Part shown: positions 24,795 through 32,481 of the stretch, one piece after another | How positions within the stretch are numbered: the stretch's first letter is position 1 | Layout: each line of letters begins with the position of its first letter | NCBI GenBank assembly: GCA_005884925.1 | Contig: VAYU01000064.1 | Coordinates: 1-36,785 of the forward strand | Length of the DNA stretch: 36,785 bases | Direction of reading: 5' to 3' | Origin: Actinomycetota bacterium | GTDB taxonomy: Bacteria > Actinomycetota > UBA4738 > HRBIN12 | Notes under the pieces: model-generated | Told to the model about the DNA's origin: nothing | Database searches by the model: none | Seen by the model: the letters and a program-made list of their open reading frames with translations, nothing else | Position numbers and translations under genes: made by a program

Positions 24795-26291
24795 ATGGCG
24801 GACTACGCAGCAGCCATCGACCAAGGGACGACGAGCACGCGCTTCATGATCTTCGACCATGCCGGGCAGGTGGTGGCCGTCGATCAGAAGGAGCACGAAC
24901 AGATCTTCCCGAAGCCGGGCTGGGTGGAACACGATCCGATGGAGATCATGGAGCGCACGCACGAGGTCATCGCGGCCGCGCTGAAGAAGGCCGGGATCTC
25001 GGGAAGCGACCTCGCTGCCGTCGGGGTGACGAACCAGCGCGAAACGACGGTCGTCTGGGAGCGATCCAGCGGAAAGCCGATCCACAACGCGGTCGTCTGG
25101 CAGGACACGCGGACGGATCAGATCTGCAACGAGCTCTCCGCCGACGGCGGCCAGGATCGGTTCCGCGCGGCGACGGGCCTCCCGATCGCCACGTACTTCT
25201 CGGGGCCGAAGATCCGGTGGATCCTCGACAACGTGGAGGGTGCGCGGGCGCGGGCGGAGGCCGGCGAGCTTCTCTTCGGCAACATCGACACCTGGGTGAT
25301 CTGGAACATCACCGGAGGCCCTGATGGCGGAGCCCACGTCACCGATGTGACGAACGCCAGCCGCACGATGCTGATGGACCTGCAGACCCTCGACTGGGAT
25401 GACGCGATCCTCGACGCGATCGGGGTCCCACGCGCGGTCCTGCCCGAGATCCGGTCGTCCAGCCAGACGTACGGGGAAGCCACGGGCGACCTGGCCGGCA
25501 TCCCGGTGGCGGGTGACCTCGGCGACCAGCAGGCTGCCCTCTTCGGCCAGACCTGCTTCGCGGTCGGCGAGGCGAAGAACACGTATGGGACCGGCAACTT
25601 CCTGTTGCTGAACACCGGCACGAAGGCCGTGCCGTCGAAGAGCGGATTGATCACCGGACTTGGGTACAAGATCGGCGACCAGCCCGCGGCGTACATGCTC
25701 GAAGGTTCGATCGCGATCACCGGAGCGTTGGTGCAGTGGCTCCGGGACAACATCGGGCTGATCTCGTCCTCGGAGGCGGTCGAGGACCTGGCCAAGACGG
25801 TCGAGGACAACGGCGGCGTGTACTTCGTGCCGGCGTTCTCCGGGCTCTTCGCGCCGTACTGGCGGAGCGATGCGCGTGGAGTGATCGCAGGCCTCACCCG
25901 ATACGTGAACAAGGGCCACATCGCTCGCGCCGTCCTCGAGGCGACCGCATGGCAGACGAAAGAGGTCGTCGAAGCGATGAACGCCGACTCCGGGGTCGCC
26001 CTCACATCGCTCAAGGTCGACGGCGGCATGGTCTACAACGAAACGCTGATGCAGTTCCAGGCCGACGTCCTTGACGTCCCCGTGATCCGTCCCACCGTTG
26101 CGGAGACCACCTCGCTCGGTGCCGCGTACGCGGCGGGGCTGGCCGTCGGGTTCTGGAAGGAGGTCGAGGACCTACGCGCCAACTGGGGCAAGGACAAGGA
26201 ATGGCAGCCCCGGATGGAGGCGGCCGAACGCGACAAGGAATACGCGTTCTGGAAGAAGGCGGTGACGCGCACGTTCGACTGGGTGGAGTAG
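24795..26291 (+). CDS. glpK: glycerol kinase
   Basis: GlpK phosphorylates glycerol with ATP to glycerol-3-phosphate, trapping it in the cell. The 498 residues match the family throughout: [10 protein letters not shown] (7-16), glycerol contacts R82 and E83 in NQRETT, Y134, the catalytic aspartate D244 in [10 protein letters not shown], and KNTYGTG (261-267). In many Gram-positive enzymes a YHFYG histidine is phosphorylated by HPr for activation. Here the same stretch reads [13 protein letters not shown] (223-235), with no histidine, so HPr control is not expected even though an HPr domain is encoded downstream. The ATG has GAAGGGAGGAAG upstream. Confidence 0.97.
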   Translation: MADYAAAIDQGTTSTRFMIFDHAGQVVAVDQKEHEQIFPKPGWVEHDPMEIMERTHEVIAAALKKAGISGSDLAAVGVTNQRETTVVWERSSGKPIHNAVVWQDTRTDQICNELSADGGQDRFRAATGLPIATYFSGPKIRWILDNVEGARARAEAGELLFGNIDTWVIWNITGGPDGGAHVTDVTNASRTMLMDLQTLDWDDAILDAIGVPRAVLPEIRSSSQTYGEATGDLAGIPVAGDLGDQQAALFGQTCFAVGEAKNTYGTGNFLLLNTGTKAVPSKSGLITGLGYKIGDQPAAYMLEGSIAITGALVQWLRDNIGLISSSEAVEDLAKTVEDNGGVYFVPAFSGLFAPYWRSDARGVIAGLTRYVNKGHIARAVLEATAWQTKEVVEAMNADSGVALTSLKVDGGMVYNETLMQFQADVLDVPVIRPTVAETTSLGAAYAAGLAVGFWKEVEDLRANWGKDKEWQPRMEAAERDKEYAFWKKAVTRTFDWVE

Positions 26292-26344
26292 CGGATCCGG
26301 AAGAGGTGGCCACCGTTCCTCCGCTCCCGACCGAGGAGGACACC

Positions 26345-26566
26345 ATGTCGGAGAAGGAACACCACCACGGCGACTTCGCCGAGGGTCAGGAGGAGGAGCC
26401 CGACGACCGCCAGACGGGTTCGTACGCGGAAGGCCAGGAGCAAGAACACCACGAACCGAAGGAAGGAGAACACGGCGACTTCGCCGAGGGGCAGGAGACC
26501 GAGGACGAGCACGAGAAGCATGAAGGCTCGTTCGCCGAAGGAGAGTCCGAAGAGGAGGAGCAGTAG
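26345..26566 (+). CDS. small acidic disordered protein with four (G-[DS]-[FY]-A-E-G) repeats
   Basis: I recognise no family. The 73-residue product is extremely acidic, with histidine-rich patches (EHHH, EHHE), and no predicted fold or membrane helix. It contains GDFAEGQE (9-16), GSYAEGQE (26-33), GDFAEGQE (44-51) and GSFAEGES (61-68), spaced 17, 18 and 17 residues. The phenylalanine/tyrosine is the only regular hydrophobic residue, like short linear motifs on a flexible chain. A strong ribosome site (GAGGAGG) lies just upstream, and codon use is ordinary, so it is very probably translated. It sits between glpK and the GlpA-like gene. A scaffold for the enzymes, a metal-binding tail protein or a stress protein are all possible; none is shown. 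Confidence 0.82.
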   Translation: MSEKEHHHGDFAEGQEEEPDDRQTGSYAEGQEQEHHEPKEGEHGDFAEGQETEDEHEKHEGSFAEGESEEEEQ

Positions 26567-26568
26567 GA

Positions 26569-26637
26569 CGTCGCGGGATGCCCGCGGTGCGATACTCGCG
26601 TCGATGACGCGATCCGCACCGCGGGCATCCCGCGACG
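26569..26637 (+). promoter_or_regulatory. long hairpin with the glpA start codon at its tip
   Basis: Arms 26569-26591 and 26615-26637 are perfectly complementary over 23 bp. Inside, 26596-26602 and 26606-26612 pair over 7 bp with a 3-base loop, after a small asymmetric bulge. The ATG of the GlpA-like gene (26604-26606) is partly in the apical loop. The 3' arm codes for the first residues of that protein. In mRNA this would strongly hinder initiation unless opened, so it may be a translational switch or a partial terminator. Confidence 0.7.
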
Positions 26638-27812
26638 CGCCACACGTCCTGATCGTCGGGGGTGGCGGCACCGGGGGTGCGCTCGCCCACGACCTGACAC
26701 TGCGCGGCATCCGGATCACGCTGGTCGAGCGCGGCGAATTCACGTCCGGGACCACGGGTCGTCACCACGGATTGCTGCACTCCGGGGCTCGGTATGCCGT
26801 GAACGATCGTGAGTCCGCGATCGAATGCATCGAGGAGAACGCGATCCTGCGCGCGATCTGCCCGGGATCGTTCGAGGAGAACGACGGGCTGTTCGTCGCG
26901 CTCACCGACGAAGACATGGAGTACTACGACGATCTCGTCGAAGGGTGCAAGGCGTGCGGGATCCCGATCGAGGAGCTCGCCCCGCAGGAAGCGCTGCGGA
27001 TGGAGCCGCTGCTGAACCCGGAGCTGAAGGCTGCGATCCGGGTGCCCGACGCGACGATGGACGCGATGCGGATGCCGCTGCGGTTCTTCGCCACCGCCAA
27101 ACACGGGGGCGCGACGCTCTACAACTTCATGGAGGTACTCGACGTCGTGGTCGACGGCGGCGCCGTCACGGGCGCGACGGTCCGCGACCACGTGACCGGT
27201 TCCGTCGGCGACATCCATGCGGACCTCGTCGTCAACGCGACCGGCCCGTGGTCGGAGAAGATCGCGCGCATGGCGGGGGTCGACGTTCCGATCAGTCCAT
27301 CGCCGGGCGTGATGCTCGCCCTACGAGGTCGCCTCTGCAACATGGTGATCAACCGGATGCATCGCTCCGGCGACGGTGACATCGTCGTCCCGCAACGAGC
27401 CCTGTCGGTCGTGGGCACCAGCTCGTGGACGGTCGAGGACCCGGACGAGCTCGACGTCCCGGAGGATCACGTGACCCGGATGCGCGTGGAAGGGGCGAAG
27501 CTGATCCCGGCCGTCGCCCAGGCCGGGTTCCGGGCCGCATGGTCGGCCGCCCGCCCGCTGATCGGTTCGAAGGACGCGGAGGCCGGCCGCGAGCTGTCGA
27601 GGACGTTCAAGACGATCGACCACGCCGGGGAGGGCGTCGAGGGGCTCGTGACGATCACGGGCGGGAAAGCGACGACGCTCCGCGGGATGGCAGAGCTCTG
27701 CGGCGACGTGATCTGCCGGAAGCTCGGGATCGACCGGCCCTGCAGCACGCGGAGCGTCACGACGCTCCCCCACACAGCGTTCTACGCGGAGACCGAGCGG
27801 AGACTGGCGTGA
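26604..27812 (+). CDS. glpA: GlpA-like FAD glycerol-3-phosphate dehydrogenase, without the C-terminal iron-sulfur extension
   Basis: The flavoprotein oxidises glycerol-3-phosphate to DHAP. The 402 residues follow E. coli GlpA closely: FAD loop VGGGGTGG (18-25), TSGTTGRHHGLLHSGARYAV (47-66), the ENDGLFVAL segment (92-100), RVPDATMDAMRMP (146-158), and ITGGKATTLRGMAE (351-364). E. coli GlpA continues beyond this point into a cysteine-rich BFD-like domain; here the chain stops at the equivalent of RPC (378-380) plus about 20 residues. The next gene overlaps by four bases (GTGA) and encodes an SdhB-type protein, which may replace that extension. The ATG has no visible ribosome site and lies in a hairpin. 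Confidence 0.92.
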   Translation: MTRSAPRASRDAPHVLIVGGGGTGGALAHDLTLRGIRITLVERGEFTSGTTGRHHGLLHSGARYAVNDRESAIECIEENAILRAICPGSFEENDGLFVALTDEDMEYYDDLVEGCKACGIPIEELAPQEALRMEPLLNPELKAAIRVPDATMDAMRMPLRFFATAKHGGATLYNFMEVLDVVVDGGAVTGATVRDHVTGSVGDIHADLVVNATGPWSEKIARMAGVDVPISPSPGVMLALRGRLCNMVINRMHRSGDGDIVVPQRALSVVGTSSWTVEDPDELDVPEDHVTRMRVEGAKLIPAVAQAGFRAAWSAARPLIGSKDAEAGRELSRTFKTIDHAGEGVEGLVTITGGKATTLRGMAELCGDVICRKLGIDRPCSTRSVTTLPHTAFYAETERRLA

Positions 27813-28555
27813 GCCCGGCCGACGCCCGGAGCGGTTCGTCGACGGCGACCCGGAGGTTCCGCGTCTACCGCTACAAGCGCGGTGACCCGGGATGGCGGTT
27901 CGATCCCTTCGAGGTCCCCGTCGGCCCGAGCACCACCGTGCTCGATGCCCTCCGGTGGATCCAGCTTCACCGCGACCGGTCGCTCGCGCTCCGCCACTCG
28001 TGCTTCCACGCTTCCTGTGGGACCTGTGGGATGCAGGTGAACGGTCGCGAGGTCCTCGGGTGCGTGACCCTCGCCGACCCTCTCGGCTCGACGATCACCG
28101 TAGAACCGCTCGCCAACATCCCCGTCCTCACCGACCTCGTCGTGGACATGGGTCACGTGTTCGATCGGTTCCCGGATGAGATCGGCACGGTCCGTATGAG
28201 CGAGGAGCTTCCCCAGGCATCCCCGCCGGACGGGATCGACGCGTACGAGCGGTTCGAGGATTGCATCGAATGCGGCCTCTGCCTGTCCGCATGCCCGGTC
28301 TCCGCGACCTCCGACGCCTACGTGGGGCCCGCCGCGCTAGCAGCCGCGCAGCGGCTGCTCGAGGAGCCGCGCGGCGTGGATCCGGAGCGGATCCTGGACT
28401 GGGCCGACGATCCGATGGGAGCCTGGCGCTGCCATGCCGCGTTCGAATGCACGGAGGCATGCCCTTCCAACGTCCGCCCCGCGGAGCGGATCATGGCGCT
28501 CCGCGGCGTCCTGGCGACCGGACACCGGACGGTCGCCACGGTGAAACCCGCATGA
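27809..28555 (+). CDS. SdhB/FrdB-type iron-sulfur subunit
   Basis: This is a complete Complex II-type electron-transfer subunit of 248 residues. The N-terminal plant-type ferredoxin domain has C65, C70, C73 and C85 for [2Fe-2S]. The C-terminal domain has C152, C155, C158 and C162 (CIECGLCLSACP) and C208, C214 and C218 (CHAAFECTEACP) for the [4Fe-4S] and [3Fe-4S] centres. It is not GlpC-like: it lacks the CCG repeats of the anaerobic glycerol-3-phosphate enzyme. The GTG start overlaps the glpA stop (GTGA), and its own stop overlaps the next start (ATGA), which implies a fixed stoichiometry with its neighbours. No SdhA is in the window. Its electron donor is therefore most likely the GlpA-like protein. 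Confidence 0.92.
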   Translation: MSPADARSGSSTATRRFRVYRYKRGDPGWRFDPFEVPVGPSTTVLDALRWIQLHRDRSLALRHSCFHASCGTCGMQVNGREVLGCVTLADPLGSTITVEPLANIPVLTDLVVDMGHVFDRFPDEIGTVRMSEELPQASPPDGIDAYERFEDCIECGLCLSACPVSATSDAYVGPAALAAAQRLLEEPRGVDPERILDWADDPMGAWRCHAAFECTEACPSNVRPAERIMALRGVLATGHRTVATVKPA

Positions 28556-28989
28556 GCGGTCGGGAGCTCCCGGGCACCGAGCGACGGGGTGACGATGGAC
28601 CGGTGTTGCGCAAGGGCGTCGGGATCCCGGCGTCCGGCTGGTTCGATCCGCGGGGACGCGCGCTCGGCGGCTTCGCCTTCGCGGTCAACCGCGTGACCGG
28701 ACTCGGGCTCGTCGCGTACCTTTACCTGCACCTCGCCGTGTTGTCGATGCTGCTGCGCGGGGAGTCGGCTTGGAGCGGGTTCCTTCGGCTCGCGACGAAC
28801 TGGCTCTTCCTGTCGCTCGACGTGCTGCTGATCTTCGGGATCCTCTACCACGGTCTGAACGGGATCCGCGTCGCGCTCGTCGGAAGCGGCGTCGTTCCCG
28901 ACCGACAGAAGGCGCTCTGGTGGGCGCTCGGCGTGATCGGCACGATCACCCTGGCGTTCAGCGCCCTGCACATCTACGGGAGCCGTTGA
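28552..28989 (+). CDS. SdhC-like membrane cytochrome b subunit
   Basis: The 145-residue protein has three membrane helices (about 48-68, 81-101, 120-141). It has the SdhC pattern RVTGLGLVAYLYLH (47-60) with H60, and YHGLNGIR (99-106) with H100, a probable haem ligand. Such subunits anchor the iron-sulfur protein and bind quinone. A 35-residue polar N-terminus precedes the first helix and includes the GWFDPRGR segment often seen before the first SdhC helix. It overlaps the iron-sulfur gene by four bases. Confidence 0.86.
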   Translation: MSGRELPGTERRGDDGPVLRKGVGIPASGWFDPRGRALGGFAFAVNRVTGLGLVAYLYLHLAVLSMLLRGESAWSGFLRLATNWLFLSLDVLLIFGILYHGLNGIRVALVGSGVVPDRQKALWWALGVIGTITLAFSALHIYGSR

Positions 28990-28990
28990 G

Positions 28991-29389
28991 GTGGCCACCG
29001 CCCGGATCCGCGAGACCGTCCGGCGACGCTCGCCCCGCGTCCCGAGATCCGCCGGCGAGTGGCGGATCATGACGCTCACCGGGCTGGGGCTCCTCGTCCT
29101 CCTCACGATCCACATGATCGCGAACCATTTCGTCGTCAAGTCGGTCGGCGGCCTCCGCGACTACCGACAGGTGCTCGCGTACATCGCCAACCCGGTGATC
29201 TTCACGATCGAGTCGTTGTTCCTGCTGTTCGTCACGGTCCACGCGATGCTTGGGCTCCGCAGCGTGCTGCTCGACCTCGATGCGGGGCCGCGTCTGCATC
29301 GATGGATCGACCGCGGACTCGCCCTGCTCGGACTGGCGACGCTCGCGTACGGGTACTTCCTGATCGGGACGCTCGCGTCCCGCGCTTGA
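28991..29389 (+). CDS. SdhD-like membrane anchor subunit
   Basis: The 132-residue product again has three helices (about 27-48, 66-88, 104-127). The first holds LTIHMIANHF with possible haem-side histidines near 41 and 46, and the second ends in VHAMLGLRSVLLDL, matching the HxxxGxRxxxxD pattern of Complex II anchor proteins. The GTG start lies one base after the SdhC stop. Together the two anchors form a haem-b, quinone-reducing pair. Whether one or two haems are bound cannot be told. Confidence 0.84.
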   Translation: MATARIRETVRRRSPRVPRSAGEWRIMTLTGLGLLVLLTIHMIANHFVVKSVGGLRDYRQVLAYIANPVIFTIESLFLLFVTVHAMLGLRSVLLDLDAGPRLHRWIDRGLALLGLATLAYGYFLIGTLASRA

Positions 29390-29402
29390 GGATCGCAACG
29401 GC

Positions 29403-31880
29403 ATGGTCGGACTCGTCCTGGTCTCGCACAGCCACGAGGTCGCCGAGGGCGTCGCGGCGCTGGCTCGTCAGATGGGTGGCGCGGACCTGCCGATCGCGAC
29501 GGCCGGCGGCCTGGAAGGGACGGGCGAGGAACACCCGGTCGGGACCGACGCAGCGCGGATCCTCGCGGCGATCGAGCAGGTGTGGTCCGAGGACGGCGTC
29601 CTCGTGCTGATGGATCTGGGGAGCGCGGTGCTCTCCGGGGAGATGGCGCTCGACTTCCTCGATCCCGATCGTCGCAACACGGTGCGCCTCTCCGGCGCGC
29701 CCTTCGTCGAAGGCGCGATCTCGGCGGCCGTCGCCGCGAAGCTCGGCCGCCCCTTGGACGAGGTGGCCGACGAAGCGCTCGGCGGGTTGGCGGGCAAGAC
29801 GGCGCACCTCGGCGTCGATCTCCAGGGAGCGGGCGGAGGCGGAACGGCGCAGACGACGGACCAACCCGCTGGGCCCGAGGTTAGGCTCCCGATCGTGATC
29901 GACCTCCCTCACGGCCTCCACGCTCGTCCGGCCGCGAGGCTCGTCCAGACCGCCGGCGGGTTCGACGCCGACATCAGCGTGATGAACGCGTCGACCGGCC
30001 GGGGACCCGCGAGCGCGCGCAGCCTCAACGCGGTCGCCACGCTCGGGGTCACCGTCGGGCAACTGATCGAGGTCGTGGCGCGGGGACCGCAGGCCTCGCT
30101 CGCGATCGACGCGATCCGCGCGCTGGCGGATCGCCGCTTCGATGAGGACCCGGAGGACCTGGCGCTCGTTGAGCCGGTGACGCCCCAGAGCGTCCCCGCC
30201 GTCGAGGGAGCGATCGTCGGGATCCCGGCCTCGCCCGGGATCGCGATCGGACCCGTCCGCCATCTCCACGTTCCGGAACTCCCCCTCCCGGAAGATGGTG
30301 CGGGCACGCCGGAGGAGGAGCGTGCGCGTCTGGACGCGGCGATCGCCGCGGTCCGAGCAGACATCACTCAGCAACGGGATGCGGCGGTCGCGCGCGTCGG
30401 CAAGGGCGAGGCGGCGATCTTCGACGCCCACCTTCTCTTCCTGCAGGACGAAGCGCTCCTCGGTCCTGTGCGAGACGGCATCCCGGAGCGCGGCGCGGCG
30501 GCCGCGTGGAGCGATGCCGTCACGGGACTGACCGCCGCGTGGGAGGACCTGGACGATGCATACCTCCGGGAGCGAGCCGGCGACCTCCGCAGTGTCGGGC
30601 GGCAGGTGCTCGCCAGGCTCCTCGGCGTCGAGGCCCCGCACGGCCGGCTCCCGGCTCCCGGGGTCCTGGTGGTCGGTGACCTCGAACCGGCCGACACGAT
30701 CGCGCTGGACCCAGCCTCCTGTCAGGGCATCGCCGTGGCGCACGGCGGTCCGACCTCGCATGCCGCCGTGCTGGCCCGTGCCGTGGGGATCCCGGCCGTG
30801 GTCGGACTGGGCGATCGGATCATCGAGATCGACGAGGAGGTCATGATCGGGCTCGACGGAGCCACGGGCGTGGTCCAGATCGACCCGCCACCGTCGACGA
30901 TCGCCCTGCTGGAGGCCGAGCGCGCCGAGCAGCTGGGGCGCGAGCGTTCGGCGCGCGCCCGGGCGAGCGCGCCGGCCGTGACGAAGGACGGGAGACGCGT
31001 CCCGATCATGGCGAACGTCGGTGGTCCCTCCGACATCACGGCCGCACTCGCCGCGGGGTGCGACGGCGTGGGATTGTTCCGGAGCGAGTTCCTGTTCATC
31101 GGGCGTAACCGGATGCCGACCGAAGCCGAACAGGAAGAGGTGTACCGAGCCGCTGCGGTCGCGCTCGAGGGTCGTCCGCTCATCGTGCGGACGCTCGACG
31201 CCGGTGCAGACAAGCCGATCCCCTACCTGGAGCTCACCCCGGAGGCGAACCCCTTCCTCGGCGTCCGAGGGTTCCGGTTGACGGTGGCGCGACCCGAGAT
31301 CTTGCATACGCAGCTGCGCGCGCTCGTGCGCGTCTCCGCCGATCACCCCGTCCGGATCATGTTCCCGATGGTCGCGACGCTCGAAGAGCTCCGGGTCGGG
31401 CTCACCGCGGTCGGCGAAGTGGCGGCGGCCGTCGGGACCGCTGCCCCGGAGGTCGGGGTCATGGTCGAGATCCCCGCGGCCGCCCTCGCCGCCTCGCACC
31501 TGGCGGGCGTCGCCGGCTTCTTCTCGGTCGGGACGAACGACCTCACGCAGTACACGCTCGCCGCCGATCGTGGCAACGAGCGCCTGGGCGACCTCGCGGA
31601 CGCCGTCCATCCGAGCGTGCTCCGGCTGATCGCGATGACCGCGGAGGCGGGGACGGCATCGGGGATCCCGACGGCGGTCTGCGGTGAGCTGGCGGCGGAC
31701 CCCGCCGCGACGGCCCTGCTCCTCGGTCTGGGGGTCGGAGAGCTCTCGATGAGCCCGCCCGCCATCCCCTTCGTCAAGGATGCCGTTCGCGCCGTCGATC
31801 TCGACGGCGCGAACGCGCTCGCGTCGAAGGCGCTCGCCTGCGCGACGGCGGCAGAGGTGCGGCAGCTCCTGACGACCTGA
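29403..31880 (+). CDS. dhaM: DhaM-HPr-Enzyme I fusion, complete PTS phosphorelay for dihydroxyacetone kinase
   Basis: This 825-residue protein joins three PTS modules. Residues 1-140 are the mannose-type EIIA of DhaM, with the phosphohistidine H9 in LVSHSH. Residues 160-250 are HPr, with H173 in GLHARPA. Residues 270-825 are Enzyme I with ASPGIAIGP (276-284), the phosphohistidine H453 in GGPTSHAA, GLFRSEFLF (557-565) and the catalytic cysteine C760 in AVCGEL. E. coli DhaM carries only a truncated Enzyme I; here the catalytic PEP-binding half is present. One chain should therefore carry phosphate from PEP to DhaL-ADP without outside PTS proteins. No sugar permease (EIIB/C) is encoded nearby. 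The ATG is 13 bases after the SdhD-like gene. Confidence 0.95.
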   Translation: MVGLVLVSHSHEVAEGVAALARQMGGADLPIATAGGLEGTGEEHPVGTDAARILAAIEQVWSEDGVLVLMDLGSAVLSGEMALDFLDPDRRNTVRLSGAPFVEGAISAAVAAKLGRPLDEVADEALGGLAGKTAHLGVDLQGAGGGGTAQTTDQPAGPEVRLPIVIDLPHGLHARPAARLVQTAGGFDADISVMNASTGRGPASARSLNAVATLGVTVGQLIEVVARGPQASLAIDAIRALADRRFDEDPEDLALVEPVTPQSVPAVEGAIVGIPASPGIAIGPVRHLHVPELPLPEDGAGTPEEERARLDAAIAAVRADITQQRDAAVARVGKGEAAIFDAHLLFLQDEALLGPVRDGIPERGAAAAWSDAVTGLTAAWEDLDDAYLRERAGDLRSVGRQVLARLLGVEAPHGRLPAPGVLVVGDLEPADTIALDPASCQGIAVAHGGPTSHAAVLARAVGIPAVVGLGDRIIEIDEEVMIGLDGATGVVQIDPPPSTIALLEAERAEQLGRERSARARASAPAVTKDGRRVPIMANVGGPSDITAALAAGCDGVGLFRSEFLFIGRNRMPTEAEQEEVYRAAAVALEGRPLIVRTLDAGADKPIPYLELTPEANPFLGVRGFRLTVARPEILHTQLRALVRVSADHPVRIMFPMVATLEELRVGLTAVGEVAAAVGTAAPEVGVMVEIPAAALAASHLAGVAGFFSVGTNDLTQYTLAADRGNERLGDLADAVHPSVLRLIAMTAEAGTASGIPTAVCGELAADPAATALLLGLGVGELSMSPPAIPFVKDAVRAVDLDGANALASKALACATAAEVRQLLTT

Positions 31881-31894
31881 ACGGCGGGCGTTGG

Positions 31895-31900
31895 TACGCT
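31895..31900 (+). promoter_or_regulatory. candidate -10 element for pgsA
   Basis: TACGCT ends eight bases before the GTG at 31909 in the 28-base gap after the dhaM fusion gene. With no ribosome site present, it suggests a leaderless internal start that would let pgsA be made without glycerol induction. Confidence 0.4.
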
Positions 31901-31908
31901 TCGCACGT

Positions 31909-32481
31909 GTGAGCAGCGCCGACGAACGAGCCGGACGGTTCCTCGAGGGCGTCACGTGGCTGCGCGTCATCCTCACGCCGATCGTGATGGCCCTGGTGCT
32001 CCACGGCGGCGACCGGGCCGACGCCGTCGCCGCCGCGCTGTTCGCGCTCGCGGCCGTCACCGACTTCGTCGACGGGCGACTCGCGCGCCGGTGGAAGCGG
32101 ACCTCGCAGCTCGGCGCGTTCCTCGACACCACCGCGGACAAGGTGCTCGTGACGGGTGTCCTGATCGCGCTCGTCGCGGTCGGCCGCGCCTCTGCGTGGG
32201 TGGGCTTCGTGATCATCGCGCGCGAGATCGTCGTGTTCGGCCTGAAGGGCGTCGCCAGCTCGGCGGAGGGTTCGATCGTGAACCCGTCGCGCCTCGGGAA
32301 AGCGAAGGCGAACCTGCAGTTCCTCGCGATCTTCGTCGCGATCTGGCGACCCGACGTCCTGCTGTGGGGACGCTTCCTCGACGAGTGGCTGATGTGGGTG
32401 GCAGCCATCATCACGGTGTGGTCCGGCATCGATTACGTCGGGCGGTACGCCGGCGCGTTCACGCGTGTGCGTGAACGATGA
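31909..32481 (+). CDS. pgsA: CDP-alcohol phosphatidyltransferase (PgsA-like)
   Basis: PgsA joins CDP-diacylglycerol to glycerol-3-phosphate in phosphatidylglycerol synthesis. The 190-residue membrane protein carries the exact family signature D52-x2-D55-G56-x2-A59-R60-x8-G69-x3-D73-x3-D77, and about six hydrophobic helices. The GTG at 31909 is chosen from its position behind a TANNNT box; a TTG 18 bases earlier lies in the same frame. Inositol-phosphate-using relatives share the signature, so the alcohol substrate is inferred partly from the glycerol-3-phosphate context. The stop overlaps the next start (ATGA). Confidence 0.87.
   Translation: MSSADERAGRFLEGVTWLRVILTPIVMALVLHGGDRADAVAAALFALAAVTDFVDGRLARRWKRTSQLGAFLDTTADKVLVTGVLIALVAVGRASAWVGFVIIAREIVVFGLKGVASSAEGSIVNPSRLGKAKANLQFLAIFVAIWRPDVLLWGRFLDEWLMWVAAIITVWSGIDYVGRYAGAFTRVRER
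32456..32477 (+). promoter_or_regulatory. 9-bp hairpin at the pgsA-SDR junction
   Basis: Arms 32456-32464 (CGTTCACGC) and 32469-32477 pair perfectly with loop GTGT. The hairpin occupies the last pgsA codons and ends immediately before the ATG of the next gene at 32478. Confidence 0.45.

Noticed and set aside
26292-26344. Pairing of TCCTC with the ribosome site of the small repeat gene as a riboswitch
   Set aside because: Only five base pairs can form and no aptamer-like structure surrounds them.
27809-29389. Assignment of these genes as an ordinary succinate dehydrogenase operon
   Set aside because: No SdhA-type flavoprotein is present, and the flavoprotein overlapping the iron-sulfur gene is clearly GlpA-like, so the plain label would mislead.
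29232-32429. A 1065-codon open frame on the minus strand opposite the DhaM-HPr-Enzyme I and pgsA genes
   Set aside because: Its translation is arginine- and histidine-rich with no domain pattern, and it lies antisense to clear enzymes. Long antisense frames are expected at this GC content.
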